Source: Owenia fusiformis (Eukaryota > Annelida > Polychaeta > Sabellida > Oweniidae). Taken from it: a stretch of DNA of 64,000 nt. The DNA lies in contig CAIIXF020000003.1 in NCBI GenBank assembly GCA_903813345.2, positions 25,375,248 to 25,439,247 of the forward strand, in the 5' to 3' direction. Made by a program: the position numbers and the translations under genes. Below, piece after piece: positions 36,101 through 48,100 of this stretch; the first letter of the stretch is position 1; every line of letters begins with the position of its first letter. The notes under the pieces were generated by a model, which was given only the letters and a program-made list of their open reading frames with translations, searched no databases and had not been told where the DNA came from.

Positions 36101-39100
36101 ATTTTATTCCTTGTGTACTATTAGATAGTGATATACCCATTTTATACAAACATTATTTTTGTCTCCATTTTTTGTGGATGGTGGTTGGCGTTCAGTGTTT
36201 GTAACAAATGGTAGGTAGTGACATTATGCATGTTAATGAATTGTATAATAATATGAATTTGAAACTTGGTATTTCAGGCTTTACTCTTCAACAAAGAAGA
36301 TTGGAAAATTCCAATTAGAGAGGCCTCGGTCAAGAAGAAACCTTATGAAAACAAACAAGTGAGTAAAATGTGAAAACCCTTTTAAAATGTGAAAGACTTT
36401 TTAAATGTGAAAGTCTTTTAGTCAAAGGTCAGATTTAAATGAAGAATTTTCTATAATATAATTTTGAGAAATCAATGTGAATAACTATACATTAAGTGAA
36501 TATTTTGTCGATGTTTAAAATGTCATATGATTTGAAAAATGCAATGATGTCGATTATAGGTCTAGTGTTAAATAGAAAAATCAAACACATTACTTGAAAG
36601 CCATTTTAATTAATGCATGTAGATTAAAAAAACGAAACTGTATTTTCAATTAGATGACCCCACTGCACTGTGCAGCAATCAACCCAAACACTAAGTATCT
36701 GTCCAAGTTACTGTCCATCTTCCCTGACCATAACCTGTGTGACATGGATCAGCGTAGACCAATACATTACGCAGCAGCTTGTGAGGGAAAGGGACCCCTT
36801 GAACTATTACTAAACAGGTAAGAGCAGTTTATGACATGTGATTACTGTAATCTGCTATTCTAACTTGTTACAATCGAGCAGTTTGAGATGTTAACAAGCT
36901 GAATCAAGATTGAGTCACACAATACTTGATCGCATAATGACCCTTTCTTGACTTAAAATATATATATATTTTTTTTTTTCACAATTTATTTCATTTTTGT
37001 TCACATCATACATTCAATTATTGTTAAAACATATTGTAATCTGAAAAAGTATGCACCTTAGAATGTTAACTTAAATAGTATTTTGTATCATTAGGTGATC
37101 CAGTACATATATAGTTGTATTATTTGTAACAGATTTATTTGTTTTGTGTTATATGTGTGGTATGAACAGAAGCAAAACAATTTAGCATTCATACCTCATT
37201 CATTCTGCCATTCATTTTCACTCATTCACACATTCACCCAAATTTTACTGAACACATATAGTTAAATCTTATAATATTTTATTTATTTCTTGTAATTTAT
37301 AATTTCCCTTAAAAAATGTTGATTTTGTAATATAATCTTTAAAATATATTTTAAATCCAACAAAGGTTACATCTATCTTATCAATAAAGCTTCTGTATAT
37401 ATAATGTTTCATCAAAATAATAGCTAAATTTAAAACATTAAATTCATCATCCTTAGGTTGATGGCCATATAATATATCTTTGTCACTTAGTTTAATTTTC
37501 TTATCACTTACCATAAGAGTTGTAAATTCTTTCCACAGTAATTGAGCTTTAATGCAATCAACTAACATATGTTTGATTGTGTGTCTTTGTTGACAATATG
37601 GACAAAGATTTGTATCTGCTATATTCATTTTAAATAGTTTATCTTGACACACTAAAATATTGGGTAGAATTTTGAATTGAAAAATTTGAATATTTGAGTC
37701 CTTTGTAACTTTGTTTGCCAGTAGAAAATACCATTTTATCTCCTGCTCATCTATGAATTGTTTTATTTTAAACAAAGAGGTGGGTGCTTCGAATTCTCTC
37801 TGATTTAATATTGCATATGCCTTTTTACATGTTACATTCTCAACAGACACCGACTTTTGCTCACTACTTGCATTATTTGAATCACTTGGTTTTCTTAAAA
37901 TATCTTTCCATTTTATTGGTATTGCCATTTTTATGCTGTTGTATTCCATATCTTTTATCTTTAACTTATATGATTGTTCTATTTCATTTTTCTCAATAAA
38001 CTGACCATTCATATCGACGATATCTTGACTTAAAATATGCCTGCTTAAGTGAGGCAGAAGACATTGTCAACATGGTTAATTTAGCTGGAATGAACATCTC
38101 TAACTCTCTATTTCAATCTGATTTGCTTCAACCTCCTCATCAAATCCTAGAATTTTAATCATTTTGTTGCTAATTTTGATGATACTAACACTGATTGGAA
38201 TGTTTCTCTAGGGGCGTAAGTGCAGAAGAGGCAGACAAGAAAGGATACACCCCTCTGATGATTGCGGTAGAGTGTGATCGTATACAAAATGTACATGTTC
38301 TTATGAAGAAAGCTCAAGCAGCAATTGATGGTAAATAAATATGGGCTTAAGGGCGATATGTTGATGATGTCCCTTATATTTCAGATTGACCCCCTCCCTC
38401 TTAAATGTAACCAAGCATTTATTGATTTATTATAAAGTCAAAGTCAAGTTCAAGAATCGATGAACATCAGTAAAATGTAATAAAATCTTACCCCCTAATG
38501 CAATTGTAACTAAAAAGAATTTAAGCCCAGGACTCAGTGAAATGTAGTTGAGTTTAAACCATGTTACTGTATTCTCTCTTATTAGACGCATATACTTCAA
38601 TAAATAACATTTTACTTGCCCAGAAAGACCGGCAACTTGAGAAACAAAATTCAGGAAAAAAATAAAAAATTCGAAAATCAATTATTTGTGACAGGGTGGT
38701 AAAGTCATTATGTCTTGTAAATGACTTGATTCAAATTTCATTTTATACAATTTTAGAGCAGCGGAAGGAGGAGGAGTCCCAGCGACCTCGTAAAATGGGG
38801 AAGTTTGAGGATCCTGCTCCCATTCCTCCTGTTGGTATGGTAGGGAAATATGGTGTAGGGGGTGTCAACAGAGGGAATAGATCAAGCTGGTGTGCTCTAC
38901 ATCTTGCGATACAGTATGCCAGTCTGGTAAGTTTAAAACTATGTAACGGGGAATATGGTAGGGAAATATGGGGTAGGGGGTGTCAACAGAGGGAATAGAT
39001 CAAGCTGGTGTGCTCTACATCTTGCGATACAGTATGCCAGTCTGGTAAGTTTAAAACTATGTTTACGGGGAATATGGTAGGGAAATATGGGGTAGGGGGT

Positions 39101-42100
39101 GTCAACAGAGGGAATAGATCAAGCTGGTGTGCTCAACATCTTGCGATACAGTATGCCAGTCTGGTAAGTTTAAAACTATGTATATACAGGGAATATGGTA
39201 AGGAAATATGGTATAGGGGCCACCATGTCAACATAACCCTAAATGCTGACTTTTTTCACAACTCAGTCAAAAACTCTGAAATGTAAATGAAATGTAAAAA
39301 CCATGTACCATATTCTCTCTATTAGACTCTATTTGTCAAACATTTGTGACAACGGTATGTGACTTTACCGTTTTCAGGCTATTCCGGGGTGATAAGGTGA
39401 ACATGATTTGTTACATTTTTTAGTTCAGTTTGAAAATAGAGGATTATTCCTTTACCTTTCAGGCCATGGTAGAAATACTAATAGGATATGGTGCTAATGT
39501 AGAGAGACCCCTTAGTGCCACTCAAAACAAAGTGACTCCTTTAATGATGGCTGCCCGTCAAGGTGACCTCGCTCTTGTGAAATTATTAGCAAAAACAGCA
39601 AAGATTGAAAAGAAAGGTGAGAAGCTCTTACATATTCATTTGGCTGTTTAGAACATAACATAGTACATGTAAAATATGAAGGTGAAGCCATAGGTGCCAG
39701 AAGTGTTGACATTTTGTTACAGTCCAACTTTTTTGTGGATGGTGTCTGACTGTTGGCATTCAGCGGCTGGTTGTTAGCTTCTGTAATAAATGGCAGCTTG
39801 TGACATTTTGCAAGTTAATGCCTTGTTTGAAACCTTTTCTCAACTTGTCTCTATTCTTCCTTGTAATCAAATACAGTACCAATTGAATTTCCACATCCAT
39901 TCCTCTTGAATAAGTAATGGTAGAGTGCCTTTTTGCTACCAGTATCTGTAATTTTTGCGATAATGTTTACCTATGTTTACAGACAGACTTGGTCGAACTG
40001 CTCTGATGCATGCTGTGATGAATGGCTACACTGCAGTGTCATCGTACCTGATACAACGTGGGGCTAACCCAAGCCATGCCCATTTCTTTATAATGTTAAT
40101 ATATGTTTACAGACAGACTTGGTCGAACTGCTCTGATGCATGCTGTGATGAATGGCTACACTGCAGTGTCATCGTACCTAATACAATGTGGGGCTAATCC
40201 AAGCCATGCCCATATCTTTATTATAATGTTAATATATGTTTACAGACAGACTTGGTCGAACTGCTCTGATGCATGCTGTGATGAATGGCTACACTGCAGT
40301 GTCATCGTACCTAATACAATGTGGGGCTAACCCAAGCCATGCCCATTTTTTTATAATGTTAATATATGTTTACAGACAGACTTGGTCGAACTGCTCTGAT
40401 GCATGCTGTGATGAATTGCTACACTGTAGTGTCATCGTACCTAATACAACGTGGGGCTAATCCAAGCCATGCCCATTTCTTTATAATGTTAATATATGTT
40501 TACAGACAGACTTGGTCGAACTGCTCTGATGCATGCTGTGATGAATGGCTACACTGCAGTGTCATCGTACCTGATACAACGTGGGGCTAATCCAAGCCAT
40601 GCCCATTTCTTTATAATGTTAATATATGTTTACAGACAGACTTGGTCGAACTGCTCTGGTGCATGCTGTGATGAATGGCTACACTGCAGTGTCATCGTAC
40701 CTAATACAACGTGGGGCTAACCCAAGCCATACCCATTTCTTTATAATGTAAATATATGTTTACAGACAGACTTGGTCGCACTGCTCTTATGTATGCTGTG
40801 ATGAATGGCTACACTGCAGTGTCATCGTACCTAATACAACGTGGGGCTAACCCCAGCCATACCCATTTCTTTATAATGTTAATATATGTTTACAGACAGA
40901 CTTGGTCGAACTGCTCTTATGCATGCTGTGATGAATGGCTACACTGCAGTGTCATCGTACCTAATACAACGTGGGGCTAACCCCAGCCATGCCCATTTTT
41001 TTATAATGTTAATATATGTTTACAGACAGACTTGGTCGAACTGCTCTGATGCATGCTGTGATGAATGGCTACACTGTAGTGTCATCGTACCTAATACAAC
41101 GTGGGGCTAACCCAAGCCATGCCCATTTCTTTATAATGTTAATATATGTTTACAGACAGACTTGGTCGAACTGCTCTTATGCATGCTGTGATGAATGGCT
41201 ACACTGCAGTGTCATCATACCTGATACAACGTGGGGCTAATCCAAGCCATGCTGACACCTCAGGCAACACCTGCCTCCATTATTCTTGCGCATATGGCTG
41301 GTACTTTGTTACTGAGATGCTCCTCAAGGCAGGGGCTGACCCTAGCACACCCAATGACTGGAAAGTGAGTATATAAGCAGGGTTCTCACCAGGAAATATT
41401 TAGGGTGTGGTGCTAACATCTTCAGAATAACCGTTCAATCGTGATAAATCATATTTATGTTAAATTTTATCCTTTTACATGCTATTATTGTATATTCAGT
41501 CAACTTTACACTGTGGAAGCAGTCATGATTTGCCAATAGGGTGTGGAGGGAGCTAAATAGAGTGTGGAGCTGCGCCACAGTCTAAAAGCCTGGCAAGAGC
41601 CCTGATAAGCTCTCGTGGGCATGCACGTGCATGTTATATTATTACCCCTATGGATATCTGTTCCCCAGTGGGTTTTTCCAGGGACCAAAGTACAACTATT
41701 TCCTTATACCTAATACTCAATTCGCCAAGTAAAACCTAGAAAGGGGAGAACTAATGTCAACTGTCGGCATTTCTGCTTTCTGAATAGTCATTGAAGAAAT
41801 GAACTTATCATATGTTGCATTTCAACTGAAAATTCAATCTTTGATTATTTGATCTTTATCCAGAGTATCTGTTTGTACAGTTTATTATATTCATGCAAAT
41901 ATATATTGTTCATATTACAGTTAACACCATTAGGGGCCTCATATCTGAAAGGTCACTCAGGTCTCACAGATTATCTGCTTGCACTACCAGGCATTGACAT
42001 TGACATCACTTGTTTATATTACAGTTAACACCATTGGGGGCCTCATATCTGAAAGGTCACTCGGGTCTCACAGATTATCTGCTTGCACTACCAGGCATTG

Positions 42101-45100
42101 ACATTGACATCACTTGTTTATATTACAGTTAACACCATTGGGGGCCTCATATCTGAAAGGTCACTCAGGTCTCACAGATTATCTACTGGCTCTACCAGGA
42201 ATTGATATTGACTTTAGGGATGAATCAGGTAATAGATGCATTTCATATTTGCATTTCAGAATGTCAAGATAAATACATAAAATTAACAGTGACAATGACT
42301 TTTAAACTTTCATTTTCTTTCATTTTGGTCTAAAGGACTACAAAAGGTTCCAAAAACATGTAATACACACTTGATCAATTTTCAAGGATATTGTAATATT
42401 CTGTTCTGTATGAAGCAACCTGAAACATTAGCAGTCATGGCTGTAGCTTGCAATGAGGCAGCTGAGGCATTTGCCTCAAGAAAACAGAGAAATGTTATTT
42501 TACACTTAATAACCATTTCCAGGTGATGACACTTAATCATTTTAATCAATGCCTTGTTTTTACTAAATTATTTTTTCTAAATAGGTATGACACTCCTGAT
42601 GAATGCCCTGACGAATAATTGGGGTGAGGAGGACGCCATCTATAATCAAGTGTGGAAGTTATCCAAAAAGAAAGGTGCCAAATGCACACTAGTTGATGTT
42701 GATGATACGACTTGCCTTCACTTCCTGGCCAATAATGAAGTCCCTTGTAATACTGAAAAGGTATTAGTAAATCTTAAGTTAATATCTTATGGAGGGCAAT
42801 TCCTGTTCATATTCAACGATTTTTGCAGGGTATAGGGTGATAGGGCAATACATCCCTGTTAATAAAGATTGAAAGTGAAACGTGTATTGGATGAACATAG
42901 AATGAATGAACCATCCTCCATAATCAGAGTCCACTTAAGGGCAATACGCAGCACAAAATGTACCTTATATTATGTATAACGAATCTCAAAGGTAAACTTC
43001 TGTTGGCTTAATGTGTTATCATGAAACATTTTTGATGGTTTTAGAATCCTAATCGTATGCAGTCTGCTATGAAGGAAAGTGTTAAGATAGCTGAATATCT
43101 AGTGAGTCAAGGCTGTGACCCCCAAGCTGTAAACCAAGGAGGCATGACTCCACTAATGGTTGCTCTAGGCCAGGTAAAATCTTAATATTTGTTTATCACA
43201 GTGTTAAGAGATGAATGTAATATTGAGGTTGTGACTCACAAGCTGCAAACCAAGAAGTTGATGTGTCAAAATCGACTCCATACTAGTTAGAATGTATTAA
43301 ACGTATTAAAAAATAAATGCTTGAAATGAAGAAACATAAACAAACATAAAAAATCTGAATAATAAATTCATGTATTTCCCCAAATTTGTATTTTCCTCAG
43401 GACAACATGAATATTGAGCTTGTGACGTACCTAGTGAAACAAATGGGTGACATCACAGCTGCAGTGGATCTGGACGGCAAGAACACATTGCATTACCTTG
43501 CCAAGAAATGCATGGAGCTTCCCATGTTGCAACTTCTCAAGACAATTATAAGTCAGGTAGGTGCATTTCTTCACCCTTTAATTTACAATGCGACTCAGAA
43601 AAATGTAACACTCTTATTTTGGAATATCTCTCTCAATTTTGTTATGTCACCACCAAAAGTGGTGACATATTGTTATGGTCTCCGTTTTTTTGCGACGGCG
43701 TCCGGCGGTTGGTGGTTGGCGTCCGGCGGTTGGCGTCCGGCGGTTGGCGTCCGGCGTCTGTAACAATTTCTTACAACTTCCTATAACTTAACAAATACTG
43801 TTTAGACTGACTTCAATTTTTTTCTAAATCATCTACATGTTCTCAGAAGTTCAAATCTGACTTTAGATTTGACATTTGACCTTCAATGACCTTCTCAAGG
43901 TCAAAAAGGTCTTTTTTCAACTTGCTTCACATTGACTAAATTTTTTTTCAAAATCATCTACATGTTCTCAGAAATTCAAATCTGACTTTAGAGTTGACAT
44001 TTGACCTTCAAATCTGACTTTAGATTTGACATTTGACCTTCAATAACCTTCTCAAGGTCAAAAAAGGTCAAAAAGGTCTGTTTTCAACTTGCTTCAAATT
44101 GACTAAATTTTACCAAAAGTGGTGACATATTGTTATGGTCTCCGTTTTTTTGCGACGGCGGTTGGCGTCCGGCGGTTGGCGTCCGGCGTCTGTAACAATT
44201 TCTTACAACTTCCTATAACTTAACAAATACTGTTTAGACTGACTTCAATTTTTTTCTAAATCATCTACATGTTCTCAGAAGTTCAAATCTGACTTTAGAT
44301 TTGACATTTGACCTTCAATGACCTTCTCAAGGTCAAAAAGGTCTTTTTTCAACTTGCTTCACATTGACTAAATTTTTTTTCAAAATCATCTACATGTTCT
44401 CAGAAATTCAAATCTGACTTTAGATTTGACATTTGACCTTCAAATCTGACTTTAGATTTGACATTTGACCTTCAATGACCTTCTCAAGGTCAAAAAAGGT
44501 CAAAAAGGTCTGTTTTCAACTTGCTTCAAATTGACTAAATTTTTTTTTCAAAATCATCTACGTGTTCTCAGAAATTCAAATCTGACTTAAGATTTGACAT
44601 TTGACCTTCAATGACCTTCTCAAGGTCAAAAAAGGTCAAAAAGGTCTGTTTTCAACTTGCTTCAAATTGACTAAATTTTTTTTTCAAAATCATCTACGTG
44701 TTCCCAGAAATTCAAATCTGACTTAAGATTTGACTTATGATTTGACATTTGACCTTCAATGACCTTCTCAAGGTCAAAAAAGGTCAAAAAGGTCTGTTTT
44801 CAACTTGCTTCAAATTGACTAAAAATTTTTTTTCAAAATAATCTACGTGTTCTCAGAAATTCAAATCTAACTTTAGATTTGACTTAAGATTTGACATTTG
44901 ACCTTCAATGACCTTCTCAAAGTCAAAAAAGGTCAAAAAGGTCTTTTTTCAACTTGCTTCAAATTGACTAAAATTTTTTTTCAAAATCATCTACATGTTC
45001 TCAGAAATTCAAATCTGACTTTAGATTTGACATTTGACCTTCAATGACCTTCTCAATGTCAAAAAAGGTCAAAAAGGTATTTTTTCATCTTGCTTCAAAT

Positions 45101-48100
45101 TGACTAAATTTTTTTTCAAAATCATCTACATGTTCTCAGAAATTCAAATATGACTTTAGATTTGACATTTGACCTTCAATGACCTTCTCAAGATAAAAAA
45201 AGGTCAAAAAGGTCTTTTTTCAACTTGCTTCAAATTGACTAATTTTTTTTTTCAAAATCATCTACATGTTCTCAGAAATTCAAATCTGACAAATCTGACA
45301 AATCTTGACCTTCAATGACCTTCTCAATGTCAAAAAAGGTCAAAAAGGTATTTTTTCATCTTGCTTCAAATTGACTTAATTTTTTTCCAAAAATCATCTA
45401 CATGTTCTCAGAAATTCAAATCTGACTTTAGATTTGACTTTAGATTTGACATTTGACCTTCAATGACCTTCTCAAGGTCAAAAAAGGTCAAAAAGGTCTT
45501 TTTTCAACTTGCTTCAAATTGACTAATTTTTTTTTTCAAAATCATCTACATGTTCTCAGAAATTCAAATCTGACTTTAGATTTGACATTTGACCTTTAAT
45601 GACCTTCTCAAGGTCAAAAAGGTCTGTTTTCAACTTGCTTCAAATTGACCAAATTTTTTTTTCAAAATCATCTTCATCTTTTCAGAAGTTCAAATTTGAC
45701 TTAACAAGTTATCAGAAATTCAAATCTGACTTAAGTTTGAACTCATAATATTGTGAGCAACTAGGTGGTGACATTTTGTCATGTTAATGCCTTGTTGAAT
45801 TTTCTTTTGATATACATGTATAAGGTAGAATTGTGAATAGAGAAAACTTGTATGGTCCAGTTTACTTGCCTTATTTACTAAAATTGCTTCTTCCACTTTG
45901 AGATTGGAGTCAAATCATCTGTCCAGGCTGGCATGCTCTCATATACTTTTATACTTCATATATTCCTGCACATTATGTACCTAGAACCTCAGTAGGAATG
46001 GAATTCATCATGATATATTCCTGGAAAATTCAATGTTAGTCATCAATTAAACGCTCCCTAAATCAGACCAGTGTTGGAATTAAGACTCTACAAATAACAG
46101 GAAAAAATGTCATTGAAACATTCATGATTCCAGGCATCTGAAAAGGGAATGGAGAATCTGAAGAAGATGGCTAGAATGCCAAGTAAGAATGACAAGAGCC
46201 TGAGTGTATCATACCCCACTCAACACACTCCCCTTCTCCTGGCTTGTTTCCATTACAAGCGATGTAAGGTAAGATTTAAGATAGATCCAAGTTGATCCTG
46301 ATGGGTGGATATTTTTCAAAAAAAATTGTTCAATATTTTTCACCACCAAACATTATTGTTATAGCCATTACCTAGTTTCCTAGTGACCCACATTGGTGTT
46401 TGTAACAAATTGTTACACTTTATCGTGCAATCAGCTAGTGACATATGCTAATTATGCAAATGCATTTTTAGAAATTTATGCACTTGTATAATGAATCTAC
46501 ATAATGTGATTTTCCAGAAAGAAGCCAAGGAAAATGACCCACCTTCTGTCCGGGAAGAAATTGATAAAATCTGGGAGAATGGCCGTGAGATTATTCACCT
46601 TCTGATAGAGAAACTCGATTCTGAGATAGAGTATGTCGTTGAAAGGCGACCAACAAGTGTGGGAGAGAACGGCAGTTCGAGTGAAAATCAAACAGTTACA
46701 ACTGGTATGTGCTTGAGTATTTTATATTTTCATTTTGGTAACCTAAATTAACAACATTTTCTAATCAATGGACATTGCAAACTTAATTTGACATAAACTG
46801 TGAAAATTGTATCCAGTACAAGGATTTTTTTATTTATTTATTTGCTAAAACACTTTTAGAACAGTGGCACATACAACATTGTAATGCAGCATTTTTACAG
46901 TTACATCTACAGGGTGACCGGAAAAAAAGGAGACCATTGAAATAGGCAATATCTCCTAAAATAGACTAGTGACATCAATGAAATTTTGCATACATCAGGA
47001 CAGTTCTATGGAAATTTGTTCCTGAAAGTGTCAATACAAGCAGTCAACTGGTTCAGGAGCTATGATCATTTACATAACATGCTCCAAATAGGCGCAATTG
47101 AGACCAACGCAGAGCTGGATACATTTGGCAAATACCCTTACATATTCCGACCTTGTTATGGCATTACATTTAGCATTTATTGCCACCTTTAGGTCAGCAA
47201 TTGTCTCAGGATTGTTTTGGTACACATTGTCTTTCAAATTGCCCCACAAAAAGAAATCAGGTGGATTCAAATTTGAGGTGTATGGAGACGAAGCTTATCT
47301 GACCTTTGGCTTCTGACTCAGTGGTCCCACTCAGTTACAGTATCATCCTAAGGAGGTTTTGGGCAGCCCTTGGTTTCCATATGGGATTTAATTGTGCCAT
47401 ATAGTGGTTTTAGTAACATGGCACTATGCCCAATACCTAAAGTGACTCTTAAGATTGGGTAAATCAGCACTTTGGCAACAGGATGATGAACCACATGTCA
47501 GATAACCCTTCATTGCCATTACAGCCTAGACTTGAATCCTGCTGATTTCTTTTTGTATGGATATTTGAAAGACAATCTATACCAAAACAATCCTCAGACT
47601 ATTGTTGACCTAAAGAAGGCAATCACTGCTATATGTAATGCCATAATAATGCCATAGAGGGCAGAACATGTAAGGGTAGTTTGCCATATGAATCCAACTC
47701 TGCGTTGGTCTCAATTGTGCCTATTTGGAGCATGTTATGTAAATGATCATAGCTCCTGAACCAGTTGAATGCTTGTATTGAAACCTTCAGTCACAAATTT
47801 CCATATAACTGTTCCAGTGTATGCAAAATTTCATTGATGGCACTTGTCTAGTTTAGGAGAAATTGATTACTTCAATGGTCTCCTTTTTTTCCGGTCACCC
47901 TGTATGTAGTAAAACATACATATTAAAATATACATGCATATTAAAAAGTGATTACATATCAAAGGATAATATCAACCTTTGTCTCAGTTTTGTCTTGCTA
48001 ATATGATGGTCCTAGTTGTCCATGTATTCTACTTTTGGCATAGTTATTCTTTGACTAAAACAGATTGAGACTAATCATTTTTACAACCAGATTTAGCTAA

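Noticed and set aside
37269-38012. Independent host gene of 247 codons on the minus strand
   Set aside because: Flanking target-site duplication, A-tail and zinc-knuckle pattern show it is the tail of a truncated LINE.
39973-41376. Series of 74-codon open frames spaced at 130 bases
   Set aside because: They are shadows of the exon 19 acceptor array. Each frame runs through the acceptor and ends inside the next unit; only the last matches a real exon.
43386-43786. Longer exon 23 reading on into '[15 protein letters not shown]'
   Set aside because: The extra part is the cgtccggcgg block of a transposable element. A clean donor at 43,557 ends the exon before it.
47070-47270. Small conserved protein starting [10 protein letters not shown], also at 53,759-53,959
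   Set aside because: It is the 3' end of a mariner-type transposase within palindromic relics.
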